A program made the position numbers and the translations under genes. A stretch of 64,000 nt of DNA from contig NZ_JAJLLW010000004.1 of the NCBI RefSeq assembly GCF_020991005.1, positions 356,598 through 420,597 of the forward strand, in the 5' to 3' direction. The notes under the pieces are model-generated. The model ran no database searches, had not been told where the DNA came from, and saw only the letters and a program-made list of their open reading frames with translations. This DNA is from Halomonas sp. CUBES01 (GTDB taxonomy: Bacteria > Pseudomonadota > Gammaproteobacteria > Pseudomonadales > Halomonadaceae). This document shows positions 41,400 to 49,699 of this stretch, in pieces (position 1 is the stretch's first letter; the number at the start of each line of letters is the position of its first letter).

Positions 41400-41756
41400 T
41401 TAGGACAGCTTTTCCTTGATACGTGCGGACTTGCCGCTGCGCTCGCGCAGGTAGTACAGCTTGGCCTGGCGCACGTCACCACGACGCTTGACTTCGATCG
41501 AGTCAACCAGCGGGCTGTAGGTCTGGAACGTACGCTCGACGCCGACACCGTGGGAAATCTTACGCACGGTGAAAGCGGAGTTCAGACCGCGGTTACGCTT
41601 GCCGATCACCACACCTTCAAATGCCTGCAGACGCTCACGGTTGCCTTCTTTCACTTTGACCTGAACGACGATGGTGTCGCCCGGTGCAAAGTTCGGCACC
41701 TCTTTGGACATTTGCTCGGTCTCGAGCGCCTGGATCACTTTGTTTTTACTGCTCAT
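41400..41756 (-). CDS. rplS: Large ribosomal subunit protein bL19
   Basis: A 118-residue protein at the 30S-50S interface. It has [20 protein letters not shown] and [20 protein letters not shown], with the family end [24 protein letters not shown] region. It is the last gene of the conserved rpsP-rimM-trmD-rplS operon and is followed by a clear terminator. Confidence 0.98.
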   Translation of the reverse strand: MSSKNKVIQALETEQMSKEVPNFAPGDTIVVQVKVKEGNRERLQAFEGVVIGKRNRGLNSAFTVRKISHGVGVERTFQTYSPLVDSIEVKRRGDVRQAKLYYLRERSGKSARIKEKLS

Positions 41757-41874
41757 CGTCTTGCTCCTGAATAACGTGGTGGCTAAACCGCTCAGTCATG
41801 GAAGGCGGTCGCCGTGATCCCGGCGCTCAACACGAGCGGCGCGGGAGTCGTTATGGGTGACACAGGTGCGCAGG

Positions 41875-42723
41875 CTAGTCGCCTTTGTCGCCCTGCACCG
41901 CCGCCCCGGCCTGCCGATTGGTCAGGGCGTATTCCTCGATAAACTCGTTCAGCAGCCGTTGCTGCCCGGCTTCTAGCGTGCGTCCTTCCAACAGGTCGGG
42001 ACGCCGTTGCCACGTTCGGCCCAATGATTGCTTCAACCGCCAGCGCTCGATGGCGGCATGGTTGCCGCTCAGCAGCACCTCCGGCACCTGACGCCCGTCA
42101 ATCATTTCGGGACGGGTGTAGTGCGGGCAGTCCAGCAACCCATCGTTAAACGAGTCTTCGATGGCGGAGTCCTGATGCCCCAGCACACCGGGAACCAGCC
42201 TTGCCGCCGCATCGATCAACACCATGGCCGGCAGCTCACCGCCGCTTAGCACATAGTCGCCAATCGACCATTCTTCATCGATGTCACTTTCCACTACTCG
42301 CTCATCAATGCCTTCATAGCGCCCGGCCACAACGACCAGAGGGCCTTTGGAGGCCAGCGTCCGGACGCCCTGCTGATCCAGCTTGCGCCCCTGGGGCGAC
42401 AGATAGATCACGGTAGGCACCTGGCCGGTCGCGTGATGCGCCTCGCGGCGGGCATCATGAATCGCGGCGCGTAGCGTGTCGACTTTCATCAACATGCCGG
42501 GGCCTCCGCCATAAGGGCGGTCATCAACGCTGCGATGGCGGTCGGTGGCGTAATCCCGCGGATTCCAGAACGCCAGTGCAATGCGCTGCTTTTCGATGGC
42601 TCGACCCACAACCCCTTGCTGAGTCAGGGCATCGAACATCTCGGGAAACAGCGATACCACACCGATCCACATCGCGGGGTGGGCGCCTTCGCTTCCGCTC
42701 TCCGGCACGTCTTCACCGTTCAA
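41875..42723 (-). CDS. trmD: tRNA (guanine-N1)-methyltransferase TrmD
   Basis: A SPOUT-class enzyme that makes m1G37 and so prevents +1 frameshifting. Motifs are [46 protein letters not shown] and the trefoil-knot [13 protein letters not shown]. The ATG at 42723 overlaps the rimM stop (282 residues); an internal ATG at 42672 gives the shorter family start [13 protein letters not shown] and may be the true one, which leaves the first 17 residues uncertain. Confidence 0.95.
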   Translation of the reverse strand: MNGEDVPESGSEGAHPAMWIGVVSLFPEMFDALTQQGVVGRAIEKQRIALAFWNPRDYATDRHRSVDDRPYGGGPGMLMKVDTLRAAIHDARREAHHATGQVPTVIYLSPQGRKLDQQGVRTLASKGPLVVVAGRYEGIDERVVESDIDEEWSIGDYVLSGGELPAMVLIDAAARLVPGVLGHQDSAIEDSFNDGLLDCPHYTRPEMIDGRQVPEVLLSGNHAAIERWRLKQSLGRTWQRRPDLLEGRTLEAGQQRLLNEFIEEYALTNRQAGAAVQGDKGD

Positions 42724-43265
42724 AATTCAGGATCCCAGTCAACGACCATGCGGCCATCTTCGAGGCTGACTTCGACAATGACGTCGTCCGGCAGAAACGG
42801 CAGCAGTCGCTCGCGCTTGTCGATCGACTCGACATCGCCGCGCACCACCATGACATCGTTGGCGCCGGTTTCGAACAGATAACTGACCTGTCCCAACCGC
42901 TCGCCGGCCTGAGTGAAAACCGCCAGGCCTTCAAGCTCATGCCAATAGTATTCGTCGTCGGAAAGCTCCGGCAGGGCGGCTTTGGGCATCAGGATATCCG
43001 CCTGGGCCAACGCTTCGGCCGCGTCACGGTCGTCAACGCCTTTCAGCTGCACCACAAGGCCTTTACCTTGCCGACGGCCCTGAACAATGGCTATTTGCGT
43101 CAGGCTTTCGCCTTGGCGCACCCACCACTCGGGGTATTCCAGAATGCTGTCCATGGGACTGGTATAGGAATATACCTTCAGCCAGCCTTTCACCCCGTGA
43201 GGGCTTGTCAGCTTGCCTAGCACCACATGTGTGTCGTCAGTTTGGCTTGTTTCAAAACGCGTCAT
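42720..43265 (-). CDS. rimM: Ribosome maturation factor RimM
   Basis: A 181-residue two-domain (beta-barrel plus PRC barrel) protein that binds S19 and helps 30S head maturation. [20 protein letters not shown] is the diagnostic N-terminal motif, and [13 protein letters not shown] and [20 protein letters not shown] match the PRC domain. The ATG at 43265 is used; a TTG four codons earlier also exists. It lies between rpsP and trmD. Confidence 0.96.
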   Translation of the reverse strand: MTRFETSQTDDTHVVLGKLTSPHGVKGWLKVYSYTSPMDSILEYPEWWVRQGESLTQIAIVQGRRQGKGLVVQLKGVDDRDAAEALAQADILMPKAALPELSDDEYYWHELEGLAVFTQAGERLGQVSYLFETGANDVMVVRGDVESIDKRERLLPFLPDDVIVEVSLEDGRMVVDWDPEF

Positions 43266-43310
43266 CGACGACCCCAACGTACAACAGCACTTGCTTCATC
43301 GCGAACGGGC

Positions 43311-43559
43311 TCAGGCCTGTTTACGCGCTTCTTTTACCAGCTCAGCAACGCGACCCGACAGCTGGGCACCCTGGCTCTGCCAGTGTACGACGCGATCCAG
43401 ATCAACGCGCAGACGCTCTTCCTGACCACGGGCGACCGGGTTGAAGAAACCGATACGCTCAATGAAACGGCCGTCGCGGGCATTGCGCGAGTCGGTCACG
43501 GTCAGGTGGTAAAAGGGACGCTTCTTGGCGCCACCACGTGCCAAACGAATGGTAACCAT
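43311..43559 (-). CDS. rpsP: Small ribosomal subunit protein bS16
   Basis: An 82-residue protein starting [20 protein letters not shown], the S16 signature, with [15 protein letters not shown] in the middle. It stabilises 16S rRNA folding in the 30S body. It is the first gene of the rpsP-rimM-trmD-rplS operon; a ffh gene lies upstream on the same strand, separated by about 215 bases. Confidence 0.98.
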   Translation of the reverse strand: MVTIRLARGGAKKRPFYHLTVTDSRNARDGRFIERIGFFNPVARGQEERLRVDLDRVVHWQSQGAQLSGRVAELVKEARKQA

Positions 43560-43697
43560 ACGATAACTATCCTTCGGTTGAGGTTACGAGAGCGGGGTTA
43601 GCGATTTCGCTACCGGAGACACTCTTCATACTTTATTAAGGTCTCCATGGCAGGTATTTGACGCTTCATAGCCAACACCCACGCACGAAGAGGCCGC

Positions 43698-43726
43698 ATT
43701 CTACGCAAATGCGCGCGGCTTGGAAA
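43698..43726 (-). promoter_or_regulatory. Weak candidate promoter for rpsP operon
   Basis: Read leftwards, TTTCCA (43,726-43,721) and TAGAAT (43,703-43,698) are 17 bases apart. The -10 is good and the -35 poor. It is the best match in the ffh-rpsP gap. Confidence 0.35.
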
Positions 43727-43774
43727 GCCTGGCCGCCAGAAAACTGTCAGGCCGTCAAGCTCGCCAAGTGCCGT

Positions 43775-45190
43775 TCAACGCCAGGGCATGCCGCCGGGGC
43801 CCCCCATACCGCCTGGGCCACCCGGGCCGCCGGGACCACCGCCGCCGCCGCCCATCATGCCGGACATGCCGCGCATCATTTTTTGCATGCCGCCTTTCTT
43901 GCCAGCTTTCTTCATCATTTTCTGCATCTGCTTGTGCTGCTTGAGCAGACGGTTAAGGTCTGGCACCTGGAGGCCTGCCCCTGCGGCAATGCGGCGCTTG
44001 CGCGAGCCGTTGATGATCTCCGGCTTGTGGCGTTCCTTGGGGGTCATGGAGTTGATCAGCGCCTCGAGCTTGCCGAGCTCTTTCTCGGGCCCCGGCCCCT
44101 GGGCCATGTCGGCCATCTGTCCCATGCCCGGCAGCTTGCCGAGCAAGCCGCCCATGCCGCCCATTTTCTTGAGCTGCTGGAGCTGCTCGCGGAAGTCTTC
44201 CAGATCAAAGCCATCGCCTTTCTTGACCTTCTTGGCCAGTTGGTCGGCCTTGGACTTGTCGACCGTGCGCTCGGCTTCCTCGATCAGCGAGAGCATGTCG
44301 CCCATGCCCAGAATCCGCGAGGCAACCCGGTCCGGATGGAAGGGCTCCAGGGCGTCCACCTTTTCACCCACACCCATGAACTTGATCGGCTTGCCGGTAA
44401 TGTGACGCACGGAAAGCGCGGCGCCACCCCGGGCATCACCGTCGGCCTTGGTCAGGATAACGCCGGTCAGCGGTAGCGCATCGTGGAAGGCCTTGGCCGT
44501 ATTGACGGCATCCTGGCCGGTCATGGCGTCGACGACAAACAGGGTTTCATCCGGCGTGACGGCTTTATGCAGCGCCTGGATTTCCGCCATCATCGCCTCG
44601 TCGATCGCCAGGCGGCCGGCGGTATCGATCAGTACGACGTCGTGGAACTGGATCCTGGCGTGCTTGATCGCCGCTTCGGCGATCGCCACCGGGGCCTGGT
44701 CGGAGCGCGAGGGGAAGAAATCCACCTCGACTTCTTTAGCCAGGGTCTCCAACTGGTCGATCGCCGCCGGGCGGTAAACGTCGGCGGAGACGACAAGCAC
44801 CTTTTTCTTTTCGCGCTCGCGCAGGTAGCGGGCCAGCTTGGCCACCGAGGTGGTTTTACCCGCGCCCTGCAAACCCGCCATCAATACCACGGCCGGCGAG
44901 CTCTTCAGCGTCAGGCCTTCGTTGGCCTCGCCCATGGTCGCTTCCAGCTCTTGCTGGACGATCTTGATGAACTGTTGCCCGGGCGAGAGGCTCTTCGACA
45001 CCTCCTGCCCCACGGCACGCTCGCGCACCCGTTCGACAAAGTCCTTGACCACCGGCAGCGCCACGTCAGCCTCGAGCAGCGCGCGGCGGACTTCGCGCAG
45101 GGTATCTTTAACGTTGTCTTCGGTCAGGCGTGCCTGACCCTTGATCGATTTTAACGTCTGGGAAAGACGCTCACTGAGATTCGAAAACAT
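43775..45190 (-). CDS. ffh: Signal recognition particle protein Ffh (SRP54)
   Basis: A 471-residue SRP GTPase that binds signal sequences emerging from ribosomes together with 4.5S RNA and delivers them to FtsY. NG domain motifs are GLQGAGKTTSVAKLARYL, DTAGRLAIDEAM and TKADGDARGG; the Met-rich M domain (about 300-440) includes KGDGFDLEDFREQLQQL and GSRKRRIAAGAG. The C-terminal tail is unusually rich in Gly-Pro-Gly and Met. It diverges from ypjD. Confidence 0.97.
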   Translation of the reverse strand: MFSNLSERLSQTLKSIKGQARLTEDNVKDTLREVRRALLEADVALPVVKDFVERVRERAVGQEVSKSLSPGQQFIKIVQQELEATMGEANEGLTLKSSPAVVLMAGLQGAGKTTSVAKLARYLREREKKKVLVVSADVYRPAAIDQLETLAKEVEVDFFPSRSDQAPVAIAEAAIKHARIQFHDVVLIDTAGRLAIDEAMMAEIQALHKAVTPDETLFVVDAMTGQDAVNTAKAFHDALPLTGVILTKADGDARGGAALSVRHITGKPIKFMGVGEKVDALEPFHPDRVASRILGMGDMLSLIEEAERTVDKSKADQLAKKVKKGDGFDLEDFREQLQQLKKMGGMGGLLGKLPGMGQMADMAQGPGPEKELGKLEALINSMTPKERHKPEIINGSRKRRIAAGAGLQVPDLNRLLKQHKQMQKMMKKAGKKGGMQKMMRGMSGMMGGGGGGPGGPGGPGGMGGPGGMPWR

Positions 45191-45416
45191 GGGGCCTCTC
45201 TGCCTCCGTCGCTGTCGCCGGGCGTGACCGCCGCTGGACTAATGTGAAAAAGATTATACGCGCTCGCCGCATGAGTCTCCATGGGGCAGGAGGTGTCGAT
45301 GGCTGTGCGTCACTGTAAGGATTCGTTATAGTAGACGGATATCGGTTCGCCGTATTCAATGATCACGCTCATTGCCACTTTCATCATGACGCGCTGCAAG
45401 GCGCACGGATAGCATC

Positions 45417-46214
45417 ATGCAGGCGCTCCCTTTCGCCACTATCGCCTTTGTATTGTATGTCGCCGCCGCCATCTGGCAGGGAATGACGCTGTTCCGGCGT
45501 GTCCCGCCCCGCCAGACCATGGTTCGCCTTGTCGCCGCCCTGGGGCTGCTGCTGCATATCCCGGTGGTCGTGCAGCTGGTTGGCCAGACCCCCGGCTTGC
45601 TCCCCGGCTTTGCCACCAGCGCCACGCTGCTCATGGCCGTTGCCGTCAATGTGGTGCTGGTCGCCAGCCTGTTCAAGCCGGTGCTGAATGCGGGCATTGC
45701 GCTCTTCCCGCTTGCCGGGATTGCCCTGCTGGCGGCCACCTGGCTACCCAGCCAGGGCGGCCACAGCGGGCTGACGCCGGGCATCCTGGTACACGCGGTC
45801 AGCTCGGCGCTGGCCTTCGCGGTACTCGCCATCGCCGCCGTCCAGGCGGTACTCGTCGGGCTACAGAACCAGGCGCTACGCCACCACCACATTCGCGGCA
45901 TCGTTCAATCGCTTCCCCCGCTCACTACCATGGAGCGCGTGCTTTTCGAGCTCATCTGGGCCGGCATCGTGCTGCTGACCCTGTCGATCGTCAGCGGCCT
46001 GCTCTTTCTCGACAACTTCTTCGCCCAGCACCTGGCGCACAAAACCGTGCTGTCACTTTTCGCCTGGGTGATTTTCACCACGCTCCTGATTGGCCGCTAC
46101 CGCTATGGCTGGCGCGGCATGCGCGCGGTACGCTGGACGCTCGGCGGCTGCACGCTTTTGACCCTGGCCTATTTTGGCAGCAAGTTCGTGCTTGAAGTGG
46201 TACTCAATCGCTAA
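45417..46214 (+). CDS. ypjD: Inner membrane CcsA-like protein YpjD
   Basis: A 265-residue protein with about eight hydrophobic segments, related to the CcsA/ResC cytochrome c assembly family (IAGIALLAATWLPSQ-like middle, ILVHAVSSALAFAVLAIAAV, SGLLFLDNFFAQHLAHKTVL). The conserved His pattern (VHAVSSALAF and AHKTVLS) fits YpjD. It is placed between ffh and the CorB-like gene, as in E. coli. Its role is not firmly established; a link to heme or cytochrome c is a family-level guess. Confidence 0.85.
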   Translation: MQALPFATIAFVLYVAAAIWQGMTLFRRVPPRQTMVRLVAALGLLLHIPVVVQLVGQTPGLLPGFATSATLLMAVAVNVVLVASLFKPVLNAGIALFPLAGIALLAATWLPSQGGHSGLTPGILVHAVSSALAFAVLAIAAVQAVLVGLQNQALRHHHIRGIVQSLPPLTTMERVLFELIWAGIVLLTLSIVSGLLFLDNFFAQHLAHKTVLSLFAWVIFTTLLIGRYRYGWRGMRAVRWTLGGCTLLTLAYFGSKFVLEVVLNR

Positions 46215-46296
46215 CCTGCAGGCAAGGCGGTGTATTGACACCCCTGTGACAACCTCTTACAAATCGAGCTGAACACGGCGTAAAGGAATTTCCGAC

Positions 46297-47574
46297 TTGA
46301 GCGATGACTTCCCCCTGGGATTACTCTTTGGCCTGCTGGCCCTGCTAATTGCCCTCTCTGCCTTTTTCTCAAGTTCAGAAACCGGCATGATGTCGATCAA
46401 CCGCTATCGGCTCAGCCACAGCGCCAGCAGCGGCGACCGCCGCGCCAAACGTGTCATGCGCCTGCTGGCACGCCCCGACCGCCTGATCGGCGTTATCCTG
46501 ATCGGCAATAATTTCGTCAACAACCTTGCCGCGTCCATCGCTACCATCATTGCCATCCATTTTTTTGGCGATGTCTCGGGGCCGGCCATTTCCACCGCGC
46601 TGCTGACCATCACGATCCTGATTTTTTCCGAGGTGACGCCCAAGACCTACGCGGCGATCAAACCCGAGCGTATCGCCTACCCCAGCTCCTACGCTCTGGA
46701 ACCGCTGCTCAAGCTGCTCTATCCGCTGGTGTGGCTGGTCAACGCCGTATCCAACACCCTGCTGCGCCTGATCGGCGTCAAGAGCGTCGAAAACGGCGGC
46801 GACAGCCTGACCCGTGACGAGCTGCGCACCGTGGTGCACGAAGCCGGCACGCTGATTCCCTACCGCCACCGGGCCATGCTGCTGTCGATCCTCGATCTCG
46901 AAAACGTCACCGTCAACGACATCATGGTGCCCCGCCACGAAGTGCTGGGTATCGACCTGGACGACTCGCTCGACGACATCCTGGCGCAGATCCGCACCAG
47001 CCAGCACACGCGATTGCCGGTCTACAAAGGCGACATCAATAACATCATCGGCATGCTTCACCTGCGCAATGCGGCGCGCTTTCTATCCCGCAGCGAAGTG
47101 ACCAAGGCGTCGATCGTTCAGGAAGCACGGGAACCCTACTTTATTCCCGAGTCCACGCCGCTGCATACCCAGCTGCTCAACTTCCAGAAGCAGAAGCGTC
47201 GCATTGGCATCGTGGTGGACGAATACGGCGACGTTGAAGGACTAGTGACGCTGGAGGATATTCTCGAGGAGATTGTCGGGGAATTTACCACCGACGTGTC
47301 GGAAGACGACGAGATACACCAGCAGGCCGACGGCAGCCATGTCATCGAAGGCACGGCGACCATTCGCGACATCAACAAGATGCTGGGCTGGCAGCTGCCC
47401 ACCGACGGACCCAAAACCCTGAACGGGTTGATCCTGGAGCACCTGGAAGGGTTTCCGGAAGGCCCCGCCTGCTTGCAGATCGGCAACACGCGGATGGAAA
47501 TTCTGGATATCCGGGAAAACCTGATCACCTCAGCGCGCTGCTGGAAGGCCGCGCTCGCCGGGCTCAATCACTAA
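46297..47574 (+). CDS. CorB/HlyC-CorC family protein (YfjD-like)
   Basis: A 425-residue membrane protein: an N-terminal DUF21 (CNNM) domain with about four membrane segments (to about 190; SAFFSSSETGMMSINRYRL), a pair of CBS domains (about 205-330; VNDIMVPRHEVLGIDLDD and FIPESTPLHTQL) and a C-terminal CorC/HlyC domain. The family is linked to Mg/Co resistance or efflux and its CBS domains may bind nucleotides. It begins with TTG at 46297 after AAAGGA. It is on the same strand as ypjD and convergent with the acyltransferase. Confidence 0.88.
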   Translation: MSDDFPLGLLFGLLALLIALSAFFSSSETGMMSINRYRLSHSASSGDRRAKRVMRLLARPDRLIGVILIGNNFVNNLAASIATIIAIHFFGDVSGPAISTALLTITILIFSEVTPKTYAAIKPERIAYPSSYALEPLLKLLYPLVWLVNAVSNTLLRLIGVKSVENGGDSLTRDELRTVVHEAGTLIPYRHRAMLLSILDLENVTVNDIMVPRHEVLGIDLDDSLDDILAQIRTSQHTRLPVYKGDINNIIGMLHLRNAARFLSRSEVTKASIVQEAREPYFIPESTPLHTQLLNFQKQKRRIGIVVDEYGDVEGLVTLEDILEEIVGEFTTDVSEDDEIHQQADGSHVIEGTATIRDINKMLGWQLPTDGPKTLNGLILEHLEGFPEGPACLQIGNTRMEILDIRENLITSARCWKAALAGLNH

Positions 47575-48220
47575 GATCCCGGTCGGCTTGCGCCTTGAGG
47601 TCGCGCACCTGCTGCTCAAGGTGGCGGCGCAGCGCCAGGTCGCCGATTGCCCGCGGGTCGACAGGGTCGCCGAAGTGAAGACTCACCGGCGCGCGGAAGC
47701 GCCTGGGCCATTTCTTCAGCGCCTTGCCGTCGTAGTGCGACGTCCAGGATCCCCACAGCCCCGCAAGCGCGGCAGGCACCACGGGGACACTATCGCGCAT
47801 GAGGATCGCCTCGAGTCCGCGCCGAAAGGCATGGATCTCGCCGTCGGGCGTCAGCCGCCCTTCGGGAAACACCATCACCACCTCGCCATGCCGCAACGCC
47901 TGGCTGACGTCTTCCAGCGCGCGACGCAACGCACCTGGGCTGCGCCGTTCCGATTCGATGGGGATGGCCCCCACCAGCTGAAACCACCACTTGAGCCAGG
48001 GCGAGTCGAAAATCGGCTGATCCATGACAAAGCGCAACGGACGCGGACTGCCGCCGCCCAGCACCAGCGCATCCATGAAGCTGACATGGTTGCATACCAC
48101 CAGCGCCGGCCCTTGCCTGGGAATATGGCAGCGCCCTCGAACGCGCAGGCGGTAGCAAAGCCGCATGATCAGGAAAATACCGCCGCGCAACAGATGGCGC
48201 ACTGGCTTCACCACGCTCAT
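47564..48220 (-). CDS. PlsC-type 1-acyl-glycerol-3-phosphate acyltransferase
   Basis: A 218-residue membrane-associated acyltransferase of the PlsC family. The NHxxxxD motif is in VVCNHVSFMDALV and block III is VMVFPEGRLTPDG, with VGAIPIESERRS between. A start hydrophobic segment (about 8-25) would anchor it. It probably acylates lysophosphatidate or a related lipid; a second PlsC paralogue elsewhere is likely. The ATG at 48220 overlaps the TetR gene stop by four bases. It overlaps the 3' end of the convergent CorB-like gene by 11 bases. Confidence 0.88.
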   Translation of the reverse strand: MSVVKPVRHLLRGGIFLIMRLCYRLRVRGRCHIPRQGPALVVCNHVSFMDALVLGGGSPRPLRFVMDQPIFDSPWLKWWFQLVGAIPIESERRSPGALRRALEDVSQALRHGEVVMVFPEGRLTPDGEIHAFRRGLEAILMRDSVPVVPAALAGLWGSWTSHYDGKALKKWPRRFRAPVSLHFGDPVDPRAIGDLALRRHLEQQVRDLKAQADRDLSD

Positions 48221-48834
48221 TCCGCGTCTGGCCCTCGATGGCGCAGCCCCGCAAGAATGGTGCTCAACAGCTGGTCGAGCAGCTCGTCCACCTTGAGCTG
48301 ATGCCCCTGCCAATAGCCCAGGCGCTCGTTCAGCCCCAGCTGGACCAGGCCGTGCACGCTTCCCCAGAGGGTGCGTCCCAGCCGCCGGGCTTCGGCATCA
48401 TCCAACGCCGGCTGATAACGTTTGAGCGATGTTTCCACCTGGGTGAACAAGGCTTCGATCAATTGACTCTGGCGTTGGTCCAGCTCGCCTTCCTGGGCCA
48501 GCGGATGGTCGAACAGCAGTTGCCAGCGATAGCAGTCCTGCTCGGCGAAGCGCCAGTAGGCGTTGGCGAGCGCCCGCAGCCACGGCTCGGGTTCGTCGGA
48601 CGCCAGGCTGGAAATGGTCAGCTGCAGGCGCGCCAGGGTCTCGACGTTGACGTGTTGCAACAGGATGTTGAAGCTGCCATAAAGCTTGAGCAGCGTACTG
48701 GGCGCGCAGCCGACGTCTCGGGCCAGAGCACGCAGCGAAAGGCCATGAATGGGCTGTTTGGAAAGCCATTCATCGCAAGCGCGCATCACCTGCGCATGTA
48801 GGGCATCGGGCGCGTGCTGTCTGGGGCGGGCCAT
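48217..48834 (-). CDS. TetR/AcrR-family regulator
   Basis: A 205-residue repressor-like protein. The helix-turn-helix is at about 30-52 (LSLRALARDVGCAPSTLLKL) and the C-terminal half resembles the WHG-type ligand-binding domain (WRFAEQDCYRWQLLFDH). It is translationally coupled to the plsC-like gene and could control membrane lipid composition, including its own unit. The ligand is unknown. The 180-base gap to the divergent SRAP gene holds the likely promoters. Confidence 0.88.
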   Translation of the reverse strand: MARPRQHAPDALHAQVMRACDEWLSKQPIHGLSLRALARDVGCAPSTLLKLYGSFNILLQHVNVETLARLQLTISSLASDEPEPWLRALANAYWRFAEQDCYRWQLLFDHPLAQEGELDQRQSQLIEALFTQVETSLKRYQPALDDAEARRLGRTLWGSVHGLVQLGLNERLGYWQGHQLKVDELLDQLLSTILAGLRHRGPDAE

Positions 48835-49013
48835 GGCGATCTCTTAAAGTGAACGGCAAACAGGAAGATTGCCTTATCGCGCTTTAGCGTGAACAAGGGA
48901 TACTATAGGATACCCCACATCGAACACTGTTTTCGACTCTAAACCGCGACATTTCATGCGTAAAGGCCCCTTAACGGGCAACGACAACGCGTTAGCGTAA
49001 AAAGGAGACCTGC

Positions 49014-49691
49014 ATGGCCGGGCGTCTACACGTGCAGCAACTGCCGCTTGCCCGCCTACTCCCACGCCTGAAGATGACTGAACCTTTGCTTGAGTCTCCC
49101 AACGTGGCGCCGCGCCAGCCGGTATCGGCGATCCGCGCGGTCGATGGCACCCTCTGTTTACAGTCATTGTTCTGGGGGTTGACCCCGCCCTGGCTGACCG
49201 TGCTCGACAACGCGCCCCACTGCGCACGGGCGGAAACCCTGACGCAGCGCAACATGTTTCAGGAAGCCTACCGTTCGCGTCGCTGCCTGGTGCCGGTGAG
49301 CGGTTTTTATATCTGGAAGCGGCTGCCCCGCGCCAAGCAGCCCTATCTGGTCACCCAGGTAGATCGCGGGCCTTTGTTGCTGGCGGGACTGTGGTGTCGC
49401 TACCACACCACCTTGACGGCCTATACCGACTCCACCGCCTTGATTACCGTGCCGGCCAACGCCTGCCTATCGCCGCTGACGGATCGCCTGTCGGCCGTGA
49501 TTGCCCCGCAGGACGCCGACGCCTGGCTGAACCCGGACACCGACCATGCGACCCTTGACCGGTTATTGACCCCTGCGCCGCTGGAACTGTTGGGCGCTTT
49601 TCCGGTATCAAAACAGATCAACTTCCCCACCTACCAGTCACCGGCCTGCGCGCACCCCACCGGGCCGATGATACGCTGGACCACGCCATAG
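49014..49691 (+). CDS. SRAP-fold protein with substituted active site (YedK-like)
   Basis: A 225-residue SRAP (SOS-associated peptidase) fold. The scaffold is recognisable: VAPRQPVSAIR, LFWGLTPPWL, ARAETLTQRNMF, RCLVPVSGFYIWKR and PLTDRLSAVI. Canonical family members start MCGR and use Cys2, Asn75, Glu105 and His160 (YedK numbering) to crosslink abasic sites. Here residue 2 is Ala (MAGR), the Asn is C70, the Glu (GFYEW) is I100 and the His (HDR) is T156. AAGGAG precedes the ATG, so the start is secure. It therefore cannot act by the known mechanism; a DNA-binding or regulatory role is a guess. Confidence 0.85.
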   Translation: MAGRLHVQQLPLARLLPRLKMTEPLLESPNVAPRQPVSAIRAVDGTLCLQSLFWGLTPPWLTVLDNAPHCARAETLTQRNMFQEAYRSRRCLVPVSGFYIWKRLPRAKQPYLVTQVDRGPLLLAGLWCRYHTTLTAYTDSTALITVPANACLSPLTDRLSAVIAPQDADAWLNPDTDHATLDRLLTPAPLELLGAFPVSKQINFPTYQSPACAHPTGPMIRWTTP

Positions 49692-49699
49692 GAGCTTAC

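Noticed and set aside
48835..49013. LexA (SOS) box in front of the SRAP gene
   Set aside because: I looked for CTG-N10-CAG in the gap and found no acceptable match; a GGATAC direct repeat near 48,900 is too short to assign.
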